Below, piece after piece: positions 9,865 through 20,700 of a stretch of 64,000 nt of DNA. The stretch covers positions 1,736,001 to 1,800,000 of the forward strand of contig CM066047.1 in assembly GCA_033557465.1 (NCBI GenBank). Direction: 5' to 3'. The DNA is from Ichthyophis bannanicus (lineage: Eukaryota > Chordata > Amphibia > Gymnophiona > Ichthyophiidae). The notes below the pieces were generated by a model. It was not told where the DNA came from, made no database searches, and saw only the letters and a list, made by a program, of their open reading frames with translations. The position numbers were made by a program, and so were the translations under genes. How positions within the stretch are numbered: position 1 is the first letter of the stretch; each line of letters begins with the position of its first letter.

Positions 9865-11787
9865 ATCCACGTCATCCTCATCATGGGCCTGTGTGGCCAA
9901 TGCTTGGATGGCTCCTCCTCCCCTCTCTCGCTGAAATTGTTCTCGATTGGCTCCTCCTCGGCCTCGGGGACGGCCTCGTCTTTCTTCTCGCCACTGATGA
10001 TCGTATTCGTCATCTTGCTGGGCGTCTTCGAGTTGCGGGCACGTATCTCTCCAATGTCCTTCCTCTTTGCAATAGGCGCATTGGTTCACGCCTAGTCTCT
10101 GGGTCCGGCCTCCGCCTTGACCCCGCCCTCTTCCTCTGCTCCTTCGATTAGGGACACCTCCCCTTTTCTTTTCAACTATGGCCGCAGCCAAAAAATCAGC
10201 TTTCTTCTTCATCTTTCTATCACATTCTCTCTGTCTTTCAGTATCACGATTCACATACACTTTATGAGCGACTTCCAATAACTGTGTTGCATTCATGCCC
10301 GCAAACCCTTCTAATTTCTGTAATTTACGTCTAATGTCTGGTTGAGACTGGTTTACAAAAGCAGAATTCACCATGCATAAACTTCCTGGTGCCTCGGGAT
10401 CATAGGGAGTATACATTCTGTATGCTTCAGTTAATCTTTCATAATAATCTGCTGGGCTCTCATCTATTCCTTGGATAACTCCTGCTACTTTGGAAAGGTT
10501 CATAGCTTTTTGGCCTCCTCTTCGCAGGCCTTGTAAAAAGCCTTGGCGAAAACGGGCTAGGGCGGTGGATCCTTCATCTGTATTTGGATCCCATTGGGGG
10601 TCTTCATTCGGGAATTCTCTCTGAGCTGCTTCTCTACGATCTATTATATTCTGCCCCTGCGCTGGAGCTGCAGGGTTTTCTGCCATCCATTCAATAGCTG
10701 CTTTTCTAATTCTCGCTCGTTCTTCTGTGGTAAATAGGGTGGTCAGGAGCTGACGGCAATCTGGCCAAGTGGGTTGGTGCGTTTCCATAATACTAGTTAC
10801 TAATTCTGTCAGCTCCTGGGGCTTGCTAGTATAGGAGGCATAGTGCGACCTCCAATTTAATAAATCAGTTGTAGAGAAGGGAATATACACATAAGTTAAG
10901 GGTCCCGCTACCACTTCATCATTATCATTCTTTACGGGCACTCCCGGGACTTGCCTTAAGGGAAACAGTTTGGCTGTCGTCCCAGGCGTCATTTGGGTCT
11001 GGGATCTAAGGGCTATTGTCGTTGTCTTTGCAGGAGTTGCTTTCTTTTTCTCAACTGGTTTTGCTTTGGGTTTTTCTTTCACTGGCTTGCTAGTGCTAGC
11101 GCTGGCTTTCTCAATTATTTGTACGCTGTCCTCTTCTTCTTCTTCTTCTGGGGGATTCCTTCCTACTTCTTCTTCTAGCTCCGCTTCTGGCTCACCTTTT
11201 ACATCCTCCTCTTCTCTTCACGCTAATTCTGCCTCTTCCTCTCCTCCAGGAGGAGGGGGGTCAGGGGTTGGGTCTCGCCTCGGCTCCGGCGGTCTCTGGG
11301 GATCTGGGGCAGGACGCCGCCGGGCTATTCTTACTGGACCTGGGGTTCGGGGCTGCCTGAGGACTACTTCTGGGGAATCGGGATCTGCCAAGATGGGTTT
11401 CTTCTTGGCTTTCTTATCCTGTTCGTTCATTCTAGGCTGTTCCTTTTTCTGTCTAGAATCTGTTTTAGCTAACATTATTCTGCACTGTTCCTCATAACAG
11501 CGCTGCGCCCAGGAGGGCGGATCTTCACAAATACTTAACCAGGAATCTATATAGGGGTACTGATCAGGGTGCGCTACCCGCACTCTACGATGTATTGACT
11601 GGATAATCTCTACGGTGAACGTTCCCTCTCGGGGCCAGATGGGGTCTAGATCGGGCCACTCCCTAGTACACAAAATCTGCAAACGGGCTGCTGTCATTTT
11701 AATACCATAATCTCCTGAATATCCCTCTTTAAAATGTGCGATCATACATTCTAATGGAGTGTTCCTAGTAGACTCCGCCCCTCCCAT
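9862..11787 (-). pseudogene. gag: Retroviral Gag polyprotein, broken by one in-frame TGA
   Basis: The frame starts at ATG 11787 with MGGAES, a typical N-myristoylation signal for membrane targeting of the matrix domain, and runs about 641 codons to TAG at 9862-9864. The only interruption is TGA at 11218-11220 (codon 190), in a Pro/Arg- then Glu-rich linker between matrix and capsid. The frame is otherwise continuous. Capsid holds a major homology region (QGIDESP, about residue 439). Nucleocapsid has a single CCHC zinc knuckle (CAYCKEEGHWRDTC, about 570-583) in an Arg/Gly-rich context. One knuckle is the gammaretroviral pattern. I see no PPxY or PTAP late motif. The break would stop Gag, and so Gag-Pol, unless this allele is polymorphic or the stop is read through. 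Confidence 0.93.
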
Positions 11788-12519
11788 TTCGATGTGTGCG
11801 CGCAACAACAGACAGAAGGGAAAAGGTGGGCGGACCGTGGGTAAGGGGTCCTCACGGCCCTGGAAACATACAGGGAATACAAATAACAAGACAAGACGAC
11901 AATCGCTTCCCCCTTTTCGCGACCTGAACGCGGTCGCCCGGTCAGGAAATGCGCTAATCAGGGGTCCGCCTTCACTTGGTCCGTGCTGCCAGACCTCTCA
12001 ATCACACTTCGTTCACACAATCATGCTAGCAACGTATTCCCAGAATGCATTCGTTTCTATCTGTTCTGACTAGTCTTTTTCCCAAATTACAAAAAGGATG
12101 AGGGTTTCACCTAGCGCATTCCCATGCCAGGCTACTCGGCTCTTCCTTGAGAGTTGATCAAGCTCTCTTACCAATTCCCAATATCTCGAGATTACTAATT
12201 CCAAATTCCAAGTTCCAATGGCAGTACTGCTCTTTCTATTTCTGTCTAGACCCAAAATCAAAACTATACTCACCGGATCCGGTCCTCAAACTTCCCAAGC
12301 AGGCGCATGAGTTGGACCTCGGACTCCCCTCACTCGGGTTTGAGGCGTTGACTCCAGCCGGGCTCGTCGCCCGCCGAGGTCCGACCAGCTCCCTCCGATA
12401 CAAGGGACCGGTGGCGCCAGGGAGCGGCCCTCGTCGGAAGGGCGCGATCCCGGCAGGACCAAGCCTATAGAGGCGGAAAGTCGTGGTATATTGCCCTATA
12501 TACACTTTGATTCCACAAC
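11788..12519 (-). other. Proviral 5' leader (putative packaging region)
   Basis: About 730 bases lie between the primer site and the gag start with no long open frame. It should hold the splice donor for env mRNA and the RNA packaging signal. One perfect 6-bp stem with a 7-base loop (GCGACC...GGTCGC, 11919-11937) lies about 130 bases before gag and is a candidate packaging or dimerisation hairpin. That role is inference. Confidence 0.6.
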
Positions 12520-12537
12520 TTCCCGGCCAACGCACCA
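12520..12537 (-). promoter_or_regulatory. Primer binding site for tRNA-Gly
   Basis: The + strand reads TTCCCGGCCAACGCACCA, which matches the last 15 bases plus CCA of vertebrate tRNA-Gly (TCC type) as I recall it, with no mismatch. The site lies 7 bases inside the 5' LTR. Known gammaretroviruses mostly use tRNA-Pro or tRNA-Gln, so the Gly primer places this element in another ERV lineage. Confidence 0.85.
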
Positions 12538-12544
12538 AGGAATA

Positions 12545-13215
12545 TGTAGCAGCAAAGCGCAGACAAACCAATGATACCAGGAGTCTGTTCAGAAGGTCCA
12601 AATCATTTATTTGTGCACAAGTCTCAAGCAAGACAATTTCAAAATGGCTGAGCAAAGTTTTCAAGCATTACAACAACTTTTATAGACTTCTGTTCCATTC
12701 TAGGTATAGAAAAACATTTCATTGGTCCCGGTACGCTCCCGTACCTCCCGTAGCCCTTCTATTGGTCCCGGTACTGATAAGTTTCTCCAATTATGTTCCT
12801 TCTGTGGGCTTCTGTAGGCATGACACCTGCCTGCCCCCCTTCTAGTCCCAATTACAATGGTCAGTTCATCAACTTGTTACTTTCACACTTTCAAGGCTAT
12901 GGGACCATTTGTGCGTGCAGAAGAGCAAGGTTCTGTAACTCATCTGTCAGCACTCCTTAATATTTCTCTGCAAATGTACTCTTTCTTATCAGTAACTTTA
13001 AAACACATCTTTTCTGTATTTTTCCATTTCTTAATTCTGCAATTCTGCTTATCTAAGCTAATTCAATATTTCTACTGAGTTCTTTCTTACAATAGCAGCA
13101 TGTTGGGGGATGTGCAATCCTATATGCCTCTCCACAGGCCTCATTTACAGGTCAAGCTAGCCATGCTGGCCTGCCTATGTCAGACACCGTGGGTCACAGG
13201 CCTGCACCTGCCACA
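12545..13215 (-). repeat. 5' LTR of the provirus
   Basis: It reads as identical to the 3' LTR at an offset of exactly 9474 bases. The same CCAAT repeats (12721-12734 and 12761-12774), TATA box and poly(A) signal are present. Seven bases separate its inner end from the primer binding site. Confidence 0.97.
12678..12684 (-). promoter_or_regulatory. Proviral promoter TATA box in the 5' LTR
   Basis: TATAAAA on the - strand, about 40-80 bases downstream of two CCAAT boxes that sit in a repeated GTACCGGGACCAAT motif. Transcription would start about 25-30 bases further on, near 12650. The layout is that of a standard retroviral polymerase II promoter. Activity is not shown by sequence alone. Confidence 0.8.
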
Positions 13216-13305
13216 CAGGCTGCATGAAAAGTTGGCCTAAGATGTGATCTGGATAATCCATGAACTGGAGAGTCGTCAGTACTTAGTGCTGCTCAGTCCT
13301 GGTAT

Positions 13306-14155
13306 TTTTATTTATTTATTTCGCGGTTTTCAATACCACTATATCTCCAATTCCAAGCGGTTTACATAAAACAATGGGGCCAAATGGACTTTACATAGAA
13401 CAATGTTAATATGACATCATAAAAGAACAGGAATTAACAGCATAACATTATGAACATTTAACTATATTACATTGAGGGAGTAGGATATTATGGAAGGGGC
13501 AAGGGGGTTGCATAAGTTATGTAGGCCTTTCAGGTCAATTAGCTAGGCTGGGTGTGTAATGTGTGCAAGAAGTCCAATAGAAGGTCCATTCGATTCTGGT
13601 GATTAGGTCGGGTCAGCAAAGTGTTCAATGAAAAGGTAGGTTTTTAACTGTTTTCTAAAATCCATTAGGTCATTTGAGGAACGTAGGTTTACTAGCAGTG
13701 CATTCCAGAGGGTTGGGACAAATAAAGTGAACGTGTTATGGAGATTGCTTGATTTGTCGCAGGAATTGTTGGAGTGTGTAGCTTGTTAAGAGTGCATGAT
13801 CTTCTGGTTCTGGTATCTGGTGTGTTTTTAATGAAGGATTGTAGATATGTAGCTGATAGTCCATGATTGATTTCGAATATAGTGAGGAGTGCTTTATATC
13901 TTATGTACTCTGTGATGGGTACCCAAAGGAGTTGTTTAAGAACTGGGGTGATGTGTTCAGCTCTAGATGCTTTGGTCAATATTAAAGGCAAGTTGCAGAG
14001 GGTGTAGTGTGCATCTGGGTAGTCCAGGTGTGAGAAAATGAGTGCTTGCACAACTGAACGGAAGTTGGGTGCGTCAAGCAGGGTTCTGAGTCTTTGTACT
14101 CTTTTGAGCATGTAAATAGATTTTGTTATGTTCTTGATGTGGGGTATGAAGGTGT
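13306..14155 (-). repeat. L2-like LINE, 3' part
   Basis: The 3' tail (TTTATTTATTTATTTCGCGG as read on +) is followed by the C-terminal reverse transcriptase/thumb region on the - strand. Open frame 13692-14111 contains the L2-clade phrase of type 'TPVLKQLLWVPI' and downstream 'YKALLTIFEINHGL'. The copy is 5' truncated near 14155. Confidence 0.75.
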
Positions 14156-14249
14156 ATCAGCTCACATCCAGAGCCACAACTGGCTGCCATGGTATTTGAA
14201 TATTTTCCATTTTGAAAATCAGCCCTTAAGTTTGTGGCTTTGGCAGTGG

Positions 14250-14343
14250 AAGGTTAAATAACTTGCCCAAGATCAGAAGGTGCAGCAGTGTGATTTGAAC
14301 CGGGTTTCCCATTGCTATAACCATTAGGCTGCTCCTCCACTCC
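14250..14343 (-). repeat. CORE-SINE head fragment (tRNA-like)
   Basis: Contains the core (GTTAAATAACTTGCCCAAG on +), a B-box-like GATTTGAACC, and CCATTAGGCTGCTCCTCC, the complement of the tRNA-like A-box head seen in the other SINE copies. Diverged. Confidence 0.6.
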
Positions 14344-15084
14344 ACTGATGGTGGAAGTTGCACTAGAATTTACTGCATTTTGTCCCATAAGGCTGATAAG
14401 AGAGGAAGGAGCGAAAGACATGGTGAAGTAGAGCACGAATCCTGATGTGAAGATTTCTTTTTTGCTCCACGTTTGGTTCTTTGTTGCCATACTTTGTTCT
14501 ACCCAGTGACTTCCTGGCTCCACAGCCCTAGATTGCCTTTCTAGGTGCACTGCCACTGTAGGACCTCCCTGGGATGACTCCTGATACGCACATATATCAT
14601 TTACTTAGCAACTAAAAATAAATACATAGAAACATAGAAAATGCCAACAGAATAGGATGACTGGCCCACCCAGCCAGCACATTTCTACCTGTTTGCTGTT
14701 TTGTCACAGGCCTTTACTTGTGCTGGAATACTGACCATGCATTCAGGTATTCATTGCTGGTATAGTGGCTCAGATAACTGCTAGAAAGCTGACTCTTAGG
14801 GAAGTAGTGTTCTCTGCCTCTGGAGAGAGAGATTCCAATTGACAGAACACTTGCACAGTACAAAATGACATCTATAATCCAGCCCTGAGGTCTCCATGGA
14901 ATTTTGGAACTCTATCCTCACTATCTACAGTTCTTTGTATCATGTGCAGTCTATTTTATGAAGGTAAATTTCTAAGGGGGAGTCTAGTTAAAGTGCTATT
15001 TAAGGTGCCTATGTTAACCTATTTTACAAAGACAAGTAAGCACCTACTTATCTTTATAAAATACTAGTGTAAATGGCTGAGATG
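14344..15084. other. Intronic sequence without a clear feature
   Basis: I see no convincing coding frame. A short stretch near 14620-14680 resembles the complement of a CR1-like 3' end. The rest looks like ordinary intron. Confidence 0.4.
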
Positions 15085-15215
15085 ATGTTGTAACATAGTA
15101 AATGATGGCAGATAACAACTAGCATGGTCCATTGAGTCTGCCCAATAAGGTGGCTAGAGTTGTAGGGTTGAATCTGCTGCTTCATGCAAGTTACCCCCTT
15201 CTATGCCTTTGTTTA
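15085..15215 (-). repeat. CR1-like 3' end fragment
   Basis: Starts with ACATAGTAAATGATGGCAG, the complement of the 'ctgccatcatttactatgt' 3' end of a CR1-like family, and continues through its 3' UTR. Confidence 0.55.
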
Positions 15216-15227
15216 AGGGGGATCAAT

Positions 15228-15294
15228 GGCTTGTTGGTCTAGGAATATGATTCTCAGGATAGGAGAGGTCCTCGGTTCAACTCCCAGACAAGCC
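15228..15294 (+). pseudogene. tRNA-Pro-like pseudogene or SINE head
   Basis: GGCTTGTTGGTCTAGG opens a sequence that closely resembles tRNA-Pro. Acceptor arms GGCTTGT and ACAAGCC pair over 7 bp, and the B box GGTTCAACTCC is intact. The anticodon stem-loop has lost about 4-5 bases, so no normal anticodon can be presented and it is not a working tRNA. It is followed within 75 bases by a CR1-like 3' end on the same strand, so it may be the head of a tRNA-Pro/CR1 SINE. Confidence 0.75.
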
Positions 15295-15319
15295 TGAGCC
15301 CTTCCCTTTCTCTCACTTG

Positions 15320-15529
15320 AGAGCAGGGTCAGACGTTTGTTTCTACAGTCAGGAGTAATTTGCAGAAGTATTTTTTTTACAGAAAGAGATACATGGAATA
15401 GTCTCCCAGTGGAGGAGGTAGAGATGAGAATTGTGTCTGAATTCAAGAAAGCATGGGACAAACACAGATCTCCAAAGGAAAAAAGGGACTGTAGTGGGCC
15501 ACATAGTCTTTATCTGCCATCATGTTCCC
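15320..15529 (+). repeat. CR1-like LINE 3' end fragment
   Basis: Encodes the reverse transcriptase tail motif WNSLPVEEVE followed by FKKAWDK, then the 3' UTR phrase ending CTTTATCTGCCATCATGTTC, the usual end of this CR1-like family. Confidence 0.7.
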
Positions 15530-15920
15530 ATGTTGTTCAAGCCGCTCCACACAGGTTGCCCCCCTCTATTTACGTGTCCCATGCATTTTTTGCTCCCATC
15601 ACCTCCATTAGGAGGGCATTCCAGGCATCCACCACCCTTTCCATGAAAACATATTTCCTAATGTTGCTTTTAAGTTTACCTCCTTGTATCTTAATTTCAT
15701 GTCCTCTAGCTCTACAGTTTCCCTGTCTTTGAAAAAGGATTGTTTGCTTATTGTATTGTAGTTGATATGGAAGGGCAGACTAGATAGGCCATGAGGTCTT
15801 TTTCTGCCGTCATGTTTCTATAGATCATATCCCCCCATCCATCCTCCCCTCTAGGGAATGCATATTTAGATCTTCAAGTCTCTTCTCATATGTTTTCTAG
15901 CACAGGTCTCATTTTGGTCT
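15530..15920 (-). repeat. CR1-like LINE fragment(s)
   Basis: The - strand encodes remnants of the conserved C-terminal CR1 reverse transcriptase region (a 'MERVVDAWNALLMEV'-type segment near 15600-15645). Degenerate; boundaries approximate. Confidence 0.5.
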
Positions 15921-16019
15921 TCTTTTTAAGTTAAGGTATGGACATTTACACCAGCCCTAGAGTTGGTCAAATGCCTGCACCTAAATTTTTCAGAAAAACA
16001 TGTAAATGTATAAATTACA

Positions 16020-16130
16020 GCATGCAGGTCATTTTAAAAGCCTTACTCGTGATTTGGATGTCTAAAAACATATATGTGGACATCCAAATCACGGAGACGT
16101 CTCCAGAACCATTTTACAAATGACTTTTAA
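16020..16130. repeat. Palindromic MITE-like segment
   Basis: A perfect 15-bp stem (CGTGATTTGGATGTC at 16048-16062 and its complement at 16079-16093) encloses a 16-base A/T loop, with further imperfect pairing outside (GTCATTTTAAAAG against AAATGACTTTTAAAG). It resembles a short inverted-repeat DNA transposon remnant. Family not recognised. Confidence 0.5.
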
Positions 16131-16382
16131 AGATATCTCCAGTGTGGGGATGGCCCAGGGAGGCAGGGGGTACGGCCGAGGCATTTCTGGAGCAGAGCAA
16201 TGGACTAACCCCAGCTTGATTTCAGAAATCTTTTGGATGTCTGCGACCCTGTCCAGGTTTAGTGCTCCAGGCATGAATAGGCATCATTAAAGCGCTTGTT
16301 TTGGCCATAAAATATCCAGAGGGTGTAGAGAAGATGGCTCCCCAGTACTTTCCACGATCACAATGATTGCAGCAGTGAGCTA

Positions 16383-17745
16383 TAACATAAGAATATAAGA
16401 ACTGCCAAACTGGGTCAGACCAAGATCCATCAAGCCCAGTATCGTGTCTTCAACAGTGGCAAATCCAGATCATAAGTACATAGCAGGTTCCCAAAAGGCG
16501 CACAGGTTCCACAGTGTTTGTCCTGGGGCAAGCAGTGGATTTCCTGGGTCGTCCTTAATACATGTAATAGTTTATGGACCTTTCCTCCAGGAACTTGTCC
16601 AAATCTTTTTTTTAAACCCAGCTACACTAACCGTTTTTACTACATCTTCCAGTAATGAATTCCATAGTTTGATTACGCGTTGAGTAAAAAAAATGTTTTC
16701 TCTTATTAGTCTTAAATGGGTTATATTGTAGCTTCATTGCATAACTTCTAGTCTTTCTACTTTTTGATAGTGTAAGCAACCAATCTATGTTTACCTGTTC
16801 CACTCCATTAATTTATAGACCTCTATCAAATCTCCCCTCAACTGTCTCTTTTCCAAGTTGAAGAGCCCTAACCTTTTAAGCCTTTCCTCATAGGTTTATC
16901 TTTCCATCCTCTTTACCATTTTGGTGGCTCTTCTCTGTACTTTTTCTAATTCTGCTATATCCTTTTTAAGATACGGCAACCTGAATTGCACACGGTATTC
17001 AAGATCAGGTCACACCATGGAACGATACATAGGCATTATAATATCTCTTTGTTTTATTCTCCATTCCTTTCCTATTATTGCTAGCATTCTATTTGCTTTC
17101 TTAGCCGCCACTGTACACTGGGCAGAGGGTTTCAACATGTTATCCACGATGACGCCTAAATCTTTTTCCTTGGTGGTAGTTCCCAATGTGGAACCTTGCA
17201 TCGTGTAACCAAACTTTGGGTTGTTCTTTCCTAGGTGCATAAATTTTCACTTGTCCACATTAAATTTCATCTGCCATTTGAACGTCCAGTCTTCCAATTT
17301 ATCAAGGTGCTCTTGCAGCTTTTCACAATCCTTTTGTGTTTTTGCAACTTTGAATAATTTTGTGTCTAATGCAAATTTAATCACCTCACTCGTTATTCCC
17401 GTTTCCAGGTCATTTATGAATATGATAAAAAGCAGCAGACCCAGAACGGATCCCTGGGATACTCCATTTTTCACCTTTCTCCATTGAGAAAATTGTCCAT
17501 TTAGCCCTACCCTCTGCTTTTTATCTTTTAACAGTTCCTGATCCACAAAAGTACATTGATTCCAATGCCATGACTTTTTTGTTTTGCCAAGAGTATCTCA
17601 TGAGGGTCCTTGTCAAAAAGCTTGCAGAAATTCCTGATACACTATATCAACCGGCTTACCTTTGTCTACCTGTTCATTCACACTTTCAAACATATGTAAC
17701 AGATTAGTAAGACAAGACCTTGACTAAATCTATGTTGGTTTTCTC
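16383..17745 (-). repeat. CR1 LINE, 3' half
   Basis: The 3' end lies at 16383 (ATAAGAATATAAGAACTGCC on +). The - strand encodes the C-terminal reverse transcriptase in several frames, including the 'GVSQGSVLGLLLFIIFIND' motif in frame 17247-17546 and 'KDIIMPMYRSMV'. The YxDD-type box reads FALD rather than FADD, and there are frameshifts, so it is inactive. 5' truncated. Confidence 0.85.
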
Positions 17746-17755
17746 CCATTAAACC

Positions 17756-20700
17756 ATGACTATCTACATGTCTTGGAGGTCTTATTGATGTGAGCTTGTA
17801 GGTTGACATGCTTGTCAATGATGATACCAAGGTAGCGGACTTCATCCTTTATTGTAATTTAGGAATAGGTAATTTTGATTGAGGTGGGGGAGAGGGTGCG
17901 GTGAACTCCGTGTTCCTTGTGATGATGATTGCCTTGGTGGTCTTGATGTTGATATTGAGGTTATTGGTAAGCCAAGTTATCATTTCATGGAGGCATGTTG
18001 ACATTGTGGTGAAGTCTGGAGTGTCTAACTGAATTGGGGTGTAGGACATAATATCATCTGCATATATGACGTATTGTATATTATGCTGCTTGAATATATT
18101 GCAAACTTGCTGTACATAAATGTTAGAGGAGGGCAGACAATGAGGACCCTTGAGGAACTCCTTGGTCTGTGTGGAAAGGAGCTGAGATGAGGGGACCAGA
18201 TTTGACTCTCTGTTGTCTATCTCCGAAATATGATTGGAACCACTTGAGGGTGGTATTTTGGAGCCCAATCATAGCTAGTCACTTCAGTAGGATGTCATGG
18301 GAAACTGTGTCGAAGTCAGATGAGATGTCGGTAAAGATAAGCAGAAATCCTATTCTCTCCTTATATTGTCAATTCCTTTGAGCAGGTTATCAAATAGATG
18401 GATGAGTAGTGTCTCTACGCTGTGATCTGAGCAAATGGTGGGGATCCAGTGGAGCGTGTAGGTCAATGTGGTCCTGGAGCTGTCTCTGAACAATCTTTTC
18501 AATTACTTTGGAGAGGAATGGGAGGCTGGATATTGGGCGGTAATTTGATGGGTCGGTGTTGTGGGGTGAAATATTCTTTGGCACAGGGCGGATGGTAATT
18601 TGCTTGAGTGCCAGGGGCATATATCCCTTGGTAAGTGAGGTGCTTATTATCTTTTGGATGTATTTGATTAGGTCTTCCTTGGCAGCCTTGATCCATGTTA
18701 CCAGGCAGGGATCAGATGGTGCTGTGGTTGTTTTCAGATCAGTTATGGTACGAGCGATTTGCTCAGTCGATGGGATGTTGAAGTTATTCAAGTGGCTTGG
18801 GATGATGGGACTCACACTGATAAGAGGGGGTGTCAGTTATACAAGTGTCCTTGTAAAGTGTGGTTTGAAGGGGTTTGTTCTTGGATAGGAGGTAGTCAGC
18901 AAAGGTTCGAGGGTGTATCATGTTTTCATTCTTCGTTAGAGTGCGTATGATGTTGAAGAGCTCTTTGGATTTGTTGCGGGCTTTTAGAATGAAGTTAGTG
19001 TGGTATTGTTTGTGTTTGTTGATTAGGATGTTGTATTCTTGTTGCATTGTTTGGTATTGCTTTAGTGTGCTTTCAGTCTTGTCATGTCACTATCAACGTT
19101 CATGTTGACGAAGTTTCCTCTTTATTTATTTACATTCTCTTATATACCACGCTATTCTGCATCAGTGCGGTTTATATTGAACAAACTGAAATTTATTTAT
19201 TTTATTTAAAGTCTCTTCTATACCGCACTATTCAGCATCAGCGCGGTTTACATGGAACAAAAATGCTCAGTACAATTAACACGTATGAGTTCACAGATAA
19301 CAGGGCAAATAACTGGGATAACAGGGGTAACTATTTACATATCGTGCAACATAGAGTCATATAAACATGAGTTCTATAGAAACATATGCACCACTAAGGG
19401 GTGGTGTTGGATTGTATGAGGTACTTATTGAAAAGATGTGATTTGAGGGCTTTTCTAAACTGTGTACATTGAACAGGGCATTATAACTTGGAGATAACTA
19501 TTTTTTTTTTACAGGGAACATGGGCTATGGAGGGTTAAGTGGCTTGCCCAAGACCACAAGGAGCACCTGTGGGACTAGAAACCCCAGTCCTTCCGGCCCA
19601 AGGTTGCTGTCCTCTAGTGGGATTTGAACCCCCGACCTTCTGGCCTGAAGTACCGTGCCCTAACCACTAGGCCACTCCTCCACTCCACTTTAATTCTCTT
19701 ATTGTAGTGGAGTACCATGGAGCTGACTTTGGCCTGCTTTCTTTGTGATGTTGGATGGCTCGAGTTTGGAATCTCAGTGCAGCACTGATGATAGTGTTCC
19801 AGATGTTGACAGCCTCATCCAGGTTGGTAAAGTCCTGTGGCAGGAATTGAAGGGTGTCTCTGAGGAATTGCTCTTTATCGAACGCTTTGACGCGTCTGGT
19901 AGGATTGTCTGTTTTCTGAGATTTTTGTTGTTTGTTGAGGTGGAATTTGAAGAGTATGGCATGGTGGTCCGACCAGGGTATGGGGGGGGGGTACTTGGTG
20001 ATGTTATGTGTCCATACTCTAGTATCCTTGCAGAGGCAAATAAGAGATCTGGGATGGAGTCAGAGTGATGAGAAGGACATGTGAGAATTTGTTTGAATAG
20101 AATGGAGTCCATTGCTTTACAAAAGGCTGCTTCCTCCTTGTTGCGGATGTAATTCTAGTACTATAAGAGGTTTATGTGGAGAGTTTGAGTATATGGATTT
20201 GAGAATATTGGATGTGTCTTCCAAGGGGGTACTGGGGGCTCTGTAGATTAGGCAGATGAATAAGTATTTATTTTCTATGCTGATAATGTCATAGCAGTCA
20301 GAGCTTATGAATCTGGACGTCTTGAGCTTCAAGTCTGCTCGAGCTAGAATGAGTACTCCAACTCTTCTTTTATGAGTACGGGGGCAGTTGAATGCCATGA
20401 ATGAGGGGGGCGTAACTTGATTCAGGATGACTTGGTCAGAACTCTTTAGCCATGATTCAGTGATGCAAAGGATATCAATGTGGTTGTCTTGTATGTGGTC
20501 GATAACAGTATTTGTCTTGTTACGAATGGATCTTGCATTTATAAGTCCTATAGTTATAGGGGGCTTGGGTGTTGAAATATGTGAGGAAGGTTGTATTTGA
20601 AGAAGTCTGGTGGGTCTCCTGTAGTGTTGTTCGTAGGTGGCATGCTTGTGGGTGGTCTGATAAGATGGAGAGTGGTGCCTGTAGGGCTGTTATGAGAGTG

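Larger units (their letters stand above)
3071..13215 (-). mobile_element. Complete class I (gammaretrovirus-like) endogenous provirus
   Basis: Order on the - strand: 5' LTR (12545-13215), primer site, leader, gag, TAG readthrough codon, pol, env, polypurine tract, 3' LTR (3071-3741). The two LTRs have the same length (671 bp) and I see no difference between them. The insertion is flanked by the 4-bp direct repeat CAGG (3067-3070 and 13216-13219), the duplication size usual for gammaretroviral integrases. Pol and env are fully open; gag has one in-frame TGA. It lies antisense in an intron of the host gene, the orientation usually tolerated by hosts. The identical LTRs imply a very recent insertion. 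Confidence 0.97.

Noticed and set aside
4445..9865. Open frames on + across env and pol
   Set aside because: Antisense to intact retroviral genes; no recognisable domain.
10970..11497. 175-codon frame on + across gag
   Set aside because: Ser/Gly-rich mirror of the Glu/Pro-rich gag linker.
15228..15294. Functional tRNA-Pro gene
   Set aside because: The anticodon stem-loop is deleted by about 4-5 bases, and no anticodon can be displayed.
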